Translations under genes and position numbers: made by a program
Origin: Streptomyces stelliscabiei
GTDB taxonomy: Bacteria > Actinomycetota > Actinomycetes > Streptomycetales > Streptomycetaceae
Assembly (NCBI RefSeq): GCF_014873495.1
Contig: NZ_JADBGF010000001.1
Coordinates: forward strand, 9,424,001 to 9,488,000
Length of the DNA stretch: 64,000 bases
Direction: 5' to 3'
The notes under the pieces: model-generated
Databases searched by the model: none
What the model was told of the DNA's origin: nothing
The model's input: only the letters and a program-made list of their open reading frames with translations
Shown: piece by piece, positions 57,208 to 64,000 of the stretch
Layout: each line of letters begins with the position of its first letter
Numbering within the stretch: the stretch's first letter is position 1

Positions 57208-57250
57208 CCCCTGTCCTGTGGACAGACAGCGAGCCCCTGTCCTGTGGACA
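57208..57250. promoter_or_regulatory. paired 17-bp direct repeats upstream of the STM operon
   Basis: CCCCTGTCCTGTGGACA occurs at 57208-57224 and again at 57234-57250, period 26. Within each copy, CTGTCC and GGACAG (first) or GGACAA (second) form a 6-bp dyad around TGT. They lie in the 282-base divergent region between STM4015 and the small protein gene at 57354. A period of 26 bp places them on nearly the same helix face, so they may bind a cooperative regulator of both transcripts. Confidence 0.6.
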
Positions 57251-57353
57251 ACAGGTGGCGCGCACCGGCGGACAGCCGTGCGCGGACGGATTGTCAGTGG
57301 CTGCCCCTACGGTCCTGTCGTGGCACAGCGAGTGCCCGACGGGAGGGAGACCC

Positions 57354-57680
57354 ATGTACCGGCAAGGAGACGTCCTCATCGCGCCGTTGACCGAGAGCGC
57401 CGTCCCCGGCGGGGCGCTCGACGCCGCCTCGGAGCCGCGCGACGGCCGTGGGCGGCTCGTCCTCGCCCTCGGCGAGGTCACCGGCCACGCCCACGCCGTG
57501 GTCGGCCCCGGCCGTCTCGTCCGCGAGGCGGGCGCGTTCGGGCCGATGCTGCTGCACGTGCCGCAGGGCGCCCGCGTCGTCCACGAGGAGCACGCGGCCA
57601 TCTCCCTGCCCAAGGGCTGGTACCGCGTCGTGCGGCAGCGCGAGTACGTACCGGGGTCGGTGCGGATCGTCGCCGACTGA
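57354..57680 (+). CDS. small conserved protein paired with a DUF6745 gene
   Basis: This 108-residue protein starts MYRQGDVLIAPLTES and reads GEVTGHAHAVVGPGR, then HVPQGARVVHEEHAAISLPKGWYRVVRQREYVPG. The fold looks like a small beta-barrel with a possible metal site (several His), a type often found next to DUF6745 genes in actinomycetes. ATG 57354 follows GGGAGGGAGA. The function is unknown. It shares a divergent promoter region with the STM4015 operon. Confidence 0.78.
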   Translation: MYRQGDVLIAPLTESAVPGGALDAASEPRDGRGRLVLALGEVTGHAHAVVGPGRLVREAGAFGPMLLHVPQGARVVHEEHAAISLPKGWYRVVRQREYVPGSVRIVAD

Positions 57681-57753
57681 ACCGGTGGCAGGAGGGCGGC
57701 CGTGGCCCACGGCGGCCCGCGGGGGACGGACTTGAGAATCCAGGAGGAACGGC

Positions 57754-58773
57754 GTGACGGAACGGACGAGTTGGCGGGCGGTGGCGGCGGCCACGGGGGC
57801 GGGCGACCGGGCACGGGCGGAGGCGGGCGTGCGCCTGGCCTACCGACGGGCGGGGCTGCGGGAGCCCGAACGGATCGTGTGGGCCCGCTCGCCCCTGGAG
57901 GCGGTACGCCTGCTGTCGGAGGCACCGGGCGGTGAGGTACCGCCGGCGACCGGGGCGAGCGTCCGTGACGCGGTCCGCAACAGGACGGTCGCCGCCGAGC
58001 GGGCCCGGCTGCACACCCGGCTGGGCCCCACCGGCTGGAGCGAGCACTGGCGGGCGACGGGCGCCGACCTGTGGGAGACCACCCGGCCGCTGATCGACCG
58101 CGTCCGCACCGGAGTCGTCGAGGCGCTGGCACCCGCCGACCGCAAGGAGGAGACCGGCATCCGGCTGCTCCTCCTGGACGCCGTCCTCGGCCAGCACGAC
58201 GCGGCCTGGCTGTCCGCGTTCGACGCGGCCCCCGGCCTCGACGGACTGGCCGAGGTGGCCCGCACGGCCGGCTGGTGGTGGCCGTACGAGAACCTCGCGG
58301 TCGTCGCCGAGCGGCCCGTGGAGCTGCACCGCGACGAGGCGGGCCGGCTGGACCGGGGCGACGGGCCCGCGCTCGCCTACGCCGACGGATTCGCCCTGCA
58401 CGCCTGGCGCGGGCTGCCCGTCCCCGGCGCGTTCCTCGACCGGCTGGGCTCGTTGACCCCGGCGGAGATCCGGGCGGAGGAGAACGCGGAGCTGCGCCGC
58501 GTGATGCTGGAGTTCTACGGCTACGACCGCTACCTGGAGGAGTCCGGGGCGAAGCCGGTGCACCGCGACGAGACGGGTGTGCTGTGGCGCATAGCCCTGC
58601 CCGGCGACGAGGACGTGGTGATGGTGGAGGTCGTCAACTCCACGCCGGAGCCGGACGGCACGAGCCGTACCTACTGGCTGCGGGTGCCGCCCGCGACCAC
58701 CACGGCCCGCGCAGGGGTGGCCTGGACGTTCGGGCTGAGCGCCGAGGCCTACGAGCCGCTGCGGCAGACCTGA
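57754..58773 (+). CDS. DUF6745-family protein
   Basis: This 339-residue protein carries the DUF6745-type signature TPAEIRAEENAELRRVML, then FYGYDRYLEESGAKPVHRDE and a C-terminal part ending WLRVPPATTTARAGVAWTFG. The N-terminal ~200 residues contain several helices (SWRAVAAATGAGDRARAEAGVRL) and WWWPYENLAVVAERPVELHRDE. No enzymatic motif is visible. Genes of this family often sit beside leucine-rich and small beta proteins. GTG 57754 follows CAGGAGGAAC. It follows the small protein gene by 73 bases and precedes the convergent YrdC gene. Confidence 0.78.
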   Translation: MTERTSWRAVAAATGAGDRARAEAGVRLAYRRAGLREPERIVWARSPLEAVRLLSEAPGGEVPPATGASVRDAVRNRTVAAERARLHTRLGPTGWSEHWRATGADLWETTRPLIDRVRTGVVEALAPADRKEETGIRLLLLDAVLGQHDAAWLSAFDAAPGLDGLAEVARTAGWWWPYENLAVVAERPVELHRDEAGRLDRGDGPALAYADGFALHAWRGLPVPGAFLDRLGSLTPAEIRAEENAELRRVMLEFYGYDRYLEESGAKPVHRDETGVLWRIALPGDEDVVMVEVVNSTPEPDGTSRTYWLRVPPATTTARAGVAWTFGLSAEAYEPLRQT

Positions 58774-58794
58774 TCCCGGCCGCCGCTCGTGGGA

Positions 58795-59415
58795 TCACTC
58801 GAACCGTGACGTGTCGCCCGCGCCCTTGCGGATGATCTCCGCCTCGCCGCTGGAGAAGTCGATGACGGTCGTCGGCTCCGTGCCGCAGTCACCCGAGTCC
58901 ACCACCGCGTCGACCAGGTAGTCCAGGCGCTCCTTGATCTCCCAGCCCTGGGTCAGCGGCTCCTCCTCGTCGGGCAGCAGCAGGGTGCTGGAGACGAGCG
59001 GTTCGCCCAGCTCGGCGAGCAGGGCCTGGACCACGCGGTGGTCGGGGATGCGCACCCCGACGGTCTTCTTCTTCGGGTGGAGGAGTTTGCGGGGCACCTC
59101 CCGCGTCGCGGGGAGGATGAAGGTGTAACTGCCGGGCGTCGACGCCTTCACGGCGCGGAACACGTCGTTGTCGACGTGGACGAACTGACCCAGCTGCGCG
59201 AAGTTCTCGCACACCAGGGTGAAGTGGTGCCGGTCGTCGAGCTGCCGGATCGTGCGGATCCGCTCGATGCCGTCACGACTGCCCAGCTGGCACCCCAGCG
59301 CGAAGCAGGAGTCCGTCGGATAGGCGATCAGCCCGCCCTGACGAATGCTGTCGGCGACCTGGGAGATGGCACGCGGCTGGGGGTTGTCGGGATGCACGTC
59401 GTAGTACTTGGCCAT
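58795..59415 (-). CDS. Sua5/YciO/YrdC-family protein (threonylcarbamoyl-AMP synthase type)
   Basis: This 206-residue protein has the YrdC fold: GGLIAYPTDSCFALGCQLGS, the SxxTxxSANxSG-like region replaced by a YciO variant (EPLVSSTLLLPDEEEP), RQLDDRHHFTLVCENF and YTFILPATREVPRKLLHPKKK. YrdC proteins make threonylcarbamoyl-AMP for tRNA t6A; the YciO group is related but of less certain function, and this protein looks closer to it. ATG 59415. It is followed by a diverged copy of the intergenic repeat. Confidence 0.85.
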   Translation of the reverse strand: MAKYYDVHPDNPQPRAISQVADSIRQGGLIAYPTDSCFALGCQLGSRDGIERIRTIRQLDDRHHFTLVCENFAQLGQFVHVDNDVFRAVKASTPGSYTFILPATREVPRKLLHPKKKTVGVRIPDHRVVQALLAELGEPLVSSTLLLPDEEEPLTQGWEIKERLDYLVDAVVDSGDCGTEPTTVIDFSSGEAEIIRKGAGDTSRFE

Positions 59416-59434
59416 TGGACGAGCTTATGCCCCT

Positions 59435-59474
59435 GGGGCCGCAGGCCCCTGAAAGGGGCGCGGGGAACCGCGCG
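59435..59474. repeat. hairpin and diverged copy of the intergenic repeat
   Basis: GGGGCC (59435-59440) and GGCCCC (59444-59449) form a 6-bp hairpin with a 3-nt loop, followed by GGGGCGCGGGGAACCGCGCG (59455-59474). The latter resembles the right arm of the inverted repeat at 35445-35479. The remaining bases to 59538 hold no clear signal. Confidence 0.55.
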
Positions 59475-59538
59475 GCCGGCCACGGACGACCCGCGGCTCG
59501 ACCACGGTCCGCAGTTCCCCTGCCCGTCGTCGGAGCGC

Positions 59539-60903
59539 CTACGCGCCACTCTCCCGCAGCATGTCCTCACGCTCGACGATCTTCACGCGCTCCCGGCCCT
59601 GCGGCTCGCCCAGCGCCTTCTCGGCGGCGTCGAGCCTGTACCAGCCCTCCCACGTCGTGAAGCGCACCTCACGCTCCGCGAGGAAGGCGTCCACGGCCTC
59701 CGGGGCGGGCGCGGACGGCTCGTGCAGCCGCCCGTTCGCGAAGTCGTCCAGCAGGTTGGCGACCGTCTCGTTGGCGTCGCCCTTGGTGTGCCCGATCAGG
59801 CCCACCGGACCGCGCCGGATCCAGCCGGTGACGTACGTCGACTGCAGGTGCGCGCCGGTCTCCTCGATGACCCGGCCGCCCGCGTCCGGGACGGTGCCCG
59901 ACTCGACGTCCCAGGGCAGCTTGGGCAGCTTGTCCGAGAGGTAGCCGACCGCGCGGTACACGCCGGTGACGTCCCAGTCCTTGAACTCGCCTGTGCCCTT
60001 GACGTTGCCGGTGCCGTCCAGGGCGGTGCGTTCGGTGCGCAGGCCGACGACCTTGCCGTCCTCGCCGAGGATCTCGGTGGGCGACTCGAAGAAGTGCAGG
60101 AACAGCTTGTGCGGGCGGTCGCCGGTGTCGCGGATCGCCCAGTTCTCCAGGGTCTTGGCGACCATGTCGGCCTGCTTGTTGCCGCGCCGGGTCGCGATGG
60201 AACCCTCGTCGTAGTCGATGTCCTCGGGGTCGACGATGACCTCGATGTTGGGGGAGTGGTCCAGCTCCCGCAGCTCCATCGGGGAGAACTTCGCCTGCGC
60301 CGGGCCCCGGCGGCCGAAGACGTGGACCTCCAGCGCCTTGTTGGCCTTCAGGCCCTCGTACACGTTGGCCGGGATCTCGGTCGGCAGCAGCTCGTCGGCG
60401 GTCTTGGCGAGGACTCGTGCCACGTCCAGCGCGACGTTGCCGACACCGAGGACGGCGACCTTCTCGGCCTCCAGGGGCCAGGTGCGCGGGACGTCCGGGT
60501 GGCCGTCGTACCAGGAGACGAAGTCGGCCGCGCCGTAGGAGCCGTCGAGGTCGATGCCGGGGATGTCGAGCGCGCGGTCGGCCGTCGCGCCCGTGGAGAA
60601 GATCACGGCGTCGTAGAACGCGCGCAGATCGTCCAGGTTGATGTCCCCCGGGTAGTCGACGTTGCCGAAAAGACGGATCTGCGGCTTGTCGAGCACCTGG
60701 TGCAGGGCGGTGATGATGCCCTTGATGCGGGGGTGGTCGGGGGCCACGCCGTAACGGATCAGTCCGAACGGGGCGGGCATCCGCTCGTAGAGGTCGATGG
60801 ACACACCGGGCTCGGTGGCCACGTCGGACTTCAGCAGCGCGTCGGCGGCGTAGATCCCGGCGGGTCCGGCTCCGACGATGGCCACCCGCAGAGGGCGGGG
60901 CAT
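59539..60903 (-). CDS. ferredoxin/adrenodoxin-type NADP reductase (FprA-like)
   Basis: This 454-residue flavoprotein has an N-terminal FAD motif VAIVGAGPAGIYAADALL (residues ~7-24), PFGLIRYGVAPDHPRIKGI typical of the adrenodoxin reductase family, an NADP-binding GVGNVALDVARVLA, and a C-terminal GWIRRGPVGLIGHTKGDANETV. It passes electrons from NADPH to a ferredoxin for P450s or iron metabolism. ATG 60903 follows CGAAGGGAACC. An open frame to 61593 is not used. The upstream iron-box-like site suggests iron regulation. Confidence 0.93.
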   Translation of the reverse strand: MPRPLRVAIVGAGPAGIYAADALLKSDVATEPGVSIDLYERMPAPFGLIRYGVAPDHPRIKGIITALHQVLDKPQIRLFGNVDYPGDINLDDLRAFYDAVIFSTGATADRALDIPGIDLDGSYGAADFVSWYDGHPDVPRTWPLEAEKVAVLGVGNVALDVARVLAKTADELLPTEIPANVYEGLKANKALEVHVFGRRGPAQAKFSPMELRELDHSPNIEVIVDPEDIDYDEGSIATRRGNKQADMVAKTLENWAIRDTGDRPHKLFLHFFESPTEILGEDGKVVGLRTERTALDGTGNVKGTGEFKDWDVTGVYRAVGYLSDKLPKLPWDVESGTVPDAGGRVIEETGAHLQSTYVTGWIRRGPVGLIGHTKGDANETVANLLDDFANGRLHEPSAPAPEAVDAFLAEREVRFTTWEGWYRLDAAEKALGEPQGRERVKIVEREDMLRESGA

Positions 60904-60948
60904 GTTCAGGTTCCCTTCGAGCGGAGAAAAGCGACTCGACGGCAACCC

Positions 60949-60967
60949 TAAACTAAGGCAACCCTTA
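60949..60967. promoter_or_regulatory. possible DmdR/IdeR-type iron box
   Basis: On the minus strand the 19 bases TAAGGGTTGCCTTAGTTTA match 12 of 19 positions of the actinobacterial iron-box consensus (TTAGGTTAGCCTAACCTAA). The site lies 46 bases upstream of the ferredoxin reductase ATG (60903), where a repressor could block transcription under iron excess. Confidence 0.5.
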
Positions 60968-61116
60968 CCAGGTACGCGGGTCGGGTCTATGACCTCATAA
61001 AGCGATCTTATGTCATGCGGGGGAATGGACGGACGGCGGGAGGGGCCCGGAGACCCTCGGCGGACACCGTCGTCGACAGCGTGTTTGCCGCGGCGTTGAA
61101 CGGCAACGCGGTCTCC

Positions 61117-61566
61117 ATGAATCAGCCGAACAAGGAACCGAACGAGAACGCCGCGTCCGCCGGGACGACCGCCGCCAAGGCCCGCCGGACCGCCACCAAG
61201 GCGACGGCTCCGGCCACCGAGTCCGCGAAGACGGCCGCGGACAAGACCGAGGGCGCAGCCTCGTCCGTCAAGGCCGGTGCCGGGCACGCGGCCGAGGTGA
61301 CCAAGCGCGCCGCCGACAGCACGAGCGCGGCCGTGCACAGCGCGGCCAAGGGCGTCGAGGCCGGCCGCCAGGCGGTCGTCCAGGCATCCGGCCAGGTGGC
61401 GGCCACCGCGAAGACGGCCGTGACCGTCATCGCCCAGCGCAAGCTGGTCGCCGCCGGTGTGGGCGCGGGCCTGACGGCCCTGACCGCCGCCTCCTACGCC
61501 GTCGGACGCCGCTCCGGACGCCAGGTGCAGGGCCCGCTCACCCGGCTCACGGGCGGCCGCATCTGA
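61117..61566 (+). CDS. Ala/Lys/Thr-rich protein with a C-terminal hydrophobic segment
   Basis: This 149-residue protein is rich in Ala, Lys and Thr (AAKARRTATKATAPATESAK; GHAAEVTKRAADSTSAAV) like histone H1 or Hu-type tails. Near the C-terminus is a hydrophobic helix (LVAAGVGAGLTALTAASYAVG) followed by a basic end, so it may be membrane-attached. It has no catalytic motif; nucleoid or envelope binding is possible. ATG 61117 is chosen, while an upstream ATG 61015 and a GTG 61081 are alternatives. No ribosome site is clear at any of them. Confidence 0.65.
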   Translation: MNQPNKEPNENAASAGTTAAKARRTATKATAPATESAKTAADKTEGAASSVKAGAGHAAEVTKRAADSTSAAVHSAAKGVEAGRQAVVQASGQVAATAKTAVTVIAQRKLVAAGVGAGLTALTAASYAVGRRSGRQVQGPLTRLTGGRI

Positions 61567-61592
61567 CGCGCCGGCCGCGAGGCGTGAGCCCA

Positions 61593-61628
61593 CGTGCGGG
61601 AAGCGGCCGACCGGCCGCCTCCCGCACG
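61593..61628. terminator. bidirectional terminator
   Basis: A stem of 16 pairs with one mismatch (61593-61608 with 61613-61628; outer arm CGTGCGGGA) closes on a GACC tetraloop. It lies between the convergent Ala/Lys-rich and aldo/keto reductase genes. Confidence 0.85.
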
Positions 61629-61650
61629 GCGCCGTCTCGCGCCCCGCGCG

Positions 61651-62634
61651 CTACCAGCGGCCCTCGACCTGCTCCTTGACACGCCGGTCGTACAGGTCCC
61701 GGATCGCCGCGAGCGTCTGCCCGGACAGCTCCGGCAGTGCGGCCGCCGCCGCGTTGGCGCGGGCCTGGTCCGGCGTGCGGGCGCCCGGGATCACCGTCGT
61801 GACGCCCGGCAGCTGGATGATCCAGCGCAGCGCCAGCTGGGCGGGCGTGTAACCGTCGGGGGTCAGCCCGGCGAACTCGACCGCCGCCTCGACGCCCGTG
61901 GCGTAGTCGACGCCGGAGAAGGTCTCGCCCTGGTCGAAGGCCTCGCCGTGCCGGTTGTACGTACGGTGGTCGTTCTCCGCGAAGACCGTGTCCTTCGTGT
62001 ACTTGCCGGACAGCAGCCCCGAGGCCAGCGGCACCCGCGCGATGATCGCGACCCCCGCCTTCTCGGCCGCCGGGAGGACGTCGAGGAGCGGCTTCATCCG
62101 GAACGGGTTGAGGATGATCTGCACGCTCGCCACGTTCGGGCGGGCGATCGCCGTCAGCGCCTCCGCGCAGGTCTCCACGCTGACGCCGTACGCGGCGACG
62201 CGCTCCTCCGCGACCAGGGTGTCCAGTGCGTCGAACACCTCGTCCGAGGAGTAGACGGGTGTGGGCGGGCAGTGCAGCTGGACCAGGTCGACGCGGTCCA
62301 CGCCGAGGTTGCGGCGGGAGCGGTCGTTCCAGGCCCGGAAGTTGTCGAGGACGTAGTTCTCGGGGATCTGGTCCACGCGACGGCCCATCTTCGTCGCGAC
62401 GAACACATGGAGGTCGGGCCTGCTGCGCAGGAACGTGGCGATGGTCTGTTCGCTGCGGCCGTCGCCGTAGACGTCGGCCGTGTCGAAGAAGGTCACCCCC
62501 GACTCGGCGGCCGCCTCCAGCACCGCCAGGGCCTCCGTGTCGTCGACGTCTCCCCAGTCGGCGCCCAGCTGCCATGTGCCGAGACCGACGACGGACGCGT
62601 GCTGACCCGACCTACCGAATGCGCGTTCTTCCAT
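61651..62634 (-). CDS. aldo/keto reductase
   Basis: This 327-residue TIM-barrel oxidoreductase has the AKR signature residues: D and Y in FFDTADVYGDG, K in VFVATKMGR, H in VQLHCPP, and the NADP-binding tail LPGVTTVIPGARTPDQARAN. It reduces carbonyl compounds with NADPH in the cytoplasm; the substrate is not known. ATG 62634. It is convergent with the Ala/Lys-rich gene, from which the terminator at 61593-61628 separates it. Confidence 0.93.
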   Translation of the reverse strand: MEERAFGRSGQHASVVGLGTWQLGADWGDVDDTEALAVLEAAAESGVTFFDTADVYGDGRSEQTIATFLRSRPDLHVFVATKMGRRVDQIPENYVLDNFRAWNDRSRRNLGVDRVDLVQLHCPPTPVYSSDEVFDALDTLVAEERVAAYGVSVETCAEALTAIARPNVASVQIILNPFRMKPLLDVLPAAEKAGVAIIARVPLASGLLSGKYTKDTVFAENDHRTYNRHGEAFDQGETFSGVDYATGVEAAVEFAGLTPDGYTPAQLALRWIIQLPGVTTVIPGARTPDQARANAAAAALPELSGQTLAAIRDLYDRRVKEQVEGRW

Positions 62635-62699
62635 GCCGTCAGTCTGTCATCCGTCCCGTGCTCCGCTCCGCAGGGCCGGTGACGGGGCGCGTGGCGGGA

Positions 62700-63665
62700 T
62701 CAGTGCGGGAAGGCGCGTGGCTGGCGCTGCCGGGGCAGCCCGTCCCGGAACTCCTCGACGACCGAGCTGATCTGCCGGGTGAGTTCGGTCTTCTCCAGCC
62801 GGTCGAGGTAGAGGTTGCGGCGGGCGAGTCCCACCGCGTCCACGCAGAAGTACAGCGCCATCAACGGGTTGATGAACAGTTCGCTGTTCCGGGTGCGGTC
62901 GGTGAAGCGGACGTCGCCGAACTCGCCCCGTACGGCGGCCGCGACCGAGCCGTTGACGATGCTCGGGTGGGTCGGCGTGCACCGCTGGGCGTGGGCCACC
63001 GCGTCCAGGTACAGGGCGCCTTCCCGGCTGTCGCGCGGCAGCGAGAACGCGCCCAGGTAGGCGCCCTCGCGCTCCAGCGCGGCCAGGTTCTCCAGCACCA
63101 GCGAGTGGTTGACCCCGTGGTAGGCGTCCACGCCGAAGCCCAGGCAGGCCACCAGGCGCTGGGGGATCTCGTCGAGTCCGGCGACGGCGCCCAGGCTCGC
63201 CATGTCCTCCTCCGGTGTGCCGAGCCCGTGCTCGTCGCCGCGCATCAGGATGTCGGTGCCGCCGTCGACGAGGACGACGGCGTCCACCCCGCCCAGATGG
63301 TCGACGAGCGCGCGGTAGGCGGCCCGCAGGGGCGCCACACCCGTACGGGACAGCGCGTACACGGTGCTGGGCAGCCGGTGCAGGGACAGCCACTGGGCGA
63401 GGGCGCGCTCGGGGAAGTAGTCGCCCCGGAAGTCGGTCTCCGGGCCGATCGCCGCGACATCGGGCTCCAGCCACACGTCGGTGCTCAGGCCGTAGAGATC
63501 GGCGAACGACAGGTTCGCGAGATGGACCTCCTTGCCCTCGGCGCGCAGGGCGAGGGCCAACGGCAGCCCCGCGTACACGTCGAACCCACCGCCGGCACCG
63601 GCGACGAGCACGCGCCGCGCGTCGCGCAGCCGGGTGAAGAACGGAGGTTGCCGGAGGGAGAACAC
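62700..63665 (-). CDS. DUF1152-family protein
   Basis: This 321-residue protein matches DUF1152: RRVLVAGAGGGFDVYAGLPLA near the N-terminus (a Rossmann-like GxGGGxDV), VDAVVLVDGGTDILMRGDE in the middle, and LNYTLYFxFD-like RNSELFINPLMALYFCVD at the C-terminal side. The function is unknown; the family has a nucleotide- or sugar-binding look. Start GTG 63665 has no clear ribosome site. A 270-base region upstream holds only the dyad at 63900-63914. Confidence 0.88.
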   Translation of the reverse strand: MFSLRQPPFFTRLRDARRVLVAGAGGGFDVYAGLPLALALRAEGKEVHLANLSFADLYGLSTDVWLEPDVAAIGPETDFRGDYFPERALAQWLSLHRLPSTVYALSRTGVAPLRAAYRALVDHLGGVDAVVLVDGGTDILMRGDEHGLGTPEEDMASLGAVAGLDEIPQRLVACLGFGVDAYHGVNHSLVLENLAALEREGAYLGAFSLPRDSREGALYLDAVAHAQRCTPTHPSIVNGSVAAAVRGEFGDVRFTDRTRNSELFINPLMALYFCVDAVGLARRNLYLDRLEKTELTRQISSVVEEFRDGLPRQRQPRAFPH

Positions 63666-63899
63666 CGGGGGAAGTTAACAGGGCGGCGCGGCGGGCGCGC
63701 GTGATTTCCCGCCCGTGGTGCTGTGGGGTGGGGCATCGGGGCGGGCGTCCGCCCGGTGGCGCGCGGGCCGGCCGGGAGCGGCGGCCTCGGGTCGTCGTCC
63801 GTCGTACCGTCGTCCCCGCCACCAGCCCGGTCGTCCGTGCCGCCGCGCAGATTCCTCGGCCGGCGGCGGTGACGTGGGGCCGGGGAGGCCGCTACCGTA

Positions 63900-63914
63900 C
63901 CGGTCAGTAACCGG
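63900..63914 (+). promoter_or_regulatory. dyad before the alpha/beta hydrolase gene
   Basis: CCGGT (63900-63904) and ACCGG (63910-63914) form a 5-bp dyad around CAGTA, about 20 bases before the start codon at 63936. It may be part of a TetR-type operator. The rest of 63666-63899 shows no further feature. Confidence 0.3.
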
Positions 63915-63935
63915 ACCGCACCGCAGGAGGCCCCC

Positions 63936-64000
63936 ATGCCGCAGCTCGAAGTCGACGGCGCCGTGCTGACGTACGACGACGAGGGTCCCCGGAACGGCGA
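63936..64000 (+). CDS. alpha/beta hydrolase, 5' end only
   Basis: ATG 63936 is preceded by AGGAGG (63925-63930). Only 21 codons are present: MPQLEVDGAVLTYDDEGPRNG. This beta-hairpin start (LEVDGAVLTYDDEG) is the usual N-terminus of alpha/beta hydrolases of the proline iminopeptidase/haloperoxidase type. The catalytic residues lie beyond the window. Confidence 0.6.
   Translation, partial: MPQLEVDGAVLTYDDEGPRNG

Noticed and set aside
1..64000. tRNA, rRNA or CRISPR arrays, and prophage genes
   Set aside because: No cloverleaf with tRNA signatures, no rRNA-like text, no regularly spaced direct repeats of 24-40 bp, and no phage structural proteins were seen.

Overview
The window comes from a high-GC actinomycete chromosome, almost certainly a Streptomyces. 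Third codon positions are strongly G/C, GTG starts are common and one gene starts with TTG. Stop/start overlaps of the ATGA and GTGA type are frequent. The gene families are typical of the genus: SpoIIE-type phosphatase, ANTAR-GAF protein, ROK regulator beside a sugar ABC importer without its own ATPase, R61-like DD-peptidase, DUF1206, DUF4032 and DUF6328 proteins, and the STM4011-4015 cluster. I see no rRNA, tRNA, CRISPR array, insertion sequence, prophage or attachment site.

Layout. 1-590: the end of an acid phosphatase and an F420-type oxidoreductase. 630-6030: a NarL-type two-component system built around an ABC/FtsX exporter, with the histidine kinase gene divergent. 6107-11345: a peptidoglycan-binding membrane protein, a PAS/GAF/SpoIIE phosphatase and a Tat-exported PAP2 phosphatase. 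11442-19011: a sugar locus with a GlcNAc-type kinase facing a ROK regulator, a binding-protein ABC importer and a TTG-started lyase-like protein. 19218-24005: a small kinase, an ANTAR-GAF protein, and a beta-phosphoglucomutase/GH65 phosphorylase pair for disaccharide phosphorolysis. 24030-30676: an R61-like DD-peptidase, an unusual TerD-CAP-CAP fusion, small membrane proteins and an RpiR regulator. 30921-35878: a 1071-residue exported propeller/amidohydrolase, a flavin-monooxygenase remnant, a serine/threonine dehydratase and a long inverted repeat. 35528-39088: a UBP zinc finger, a cNMP-domain histidine kinase and a response regulator/flavin reductase fusion in one operon.

39186-45178 holds stress and housekeeping functions, including a VOC protein, a universal stress protein, a DUF4032 kinase-like protein and an acyl-CoA ligase. 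45208-50954 is a tripartite tricarboxylate transporter (tctCBA, with tctA frameshifted) facing a CitA/CitB-type two-component system. 51029-57071 is a tightly coupled six-gene operon: STM4015, STM4014 (ATP-grasp), STM4013 (alkaline-phosphatase-fold hydrolase), STM4012 and STM4011 (two radical SAM proteins), then a type II thioesterase. It faces a small protein and a DUF6745 protein across a pair of direct repeats. 58795-64000 holds a YrdC/Sua5 protein, a ferredoxin reductase behind a possible iron box, an Ala/Lys-rich protein, an aldo/keto reductase, a DUF1152 protein and the start of an alpha/beta hydrolase.

The best candidate for an undescribed system is the STM4011-4015 plus thioesterase operon. 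Its parts (two radical SAM enzymes, one with extra SPASM-like cysteines, an ATP-grasp ligase, a metallohydrolase, a leucine-rich protein and a thioesterase) suggest a multi-step peptide or small-molecule modification pathway of unknown product. All functions here are inferred by reading motifs; no database search was run.
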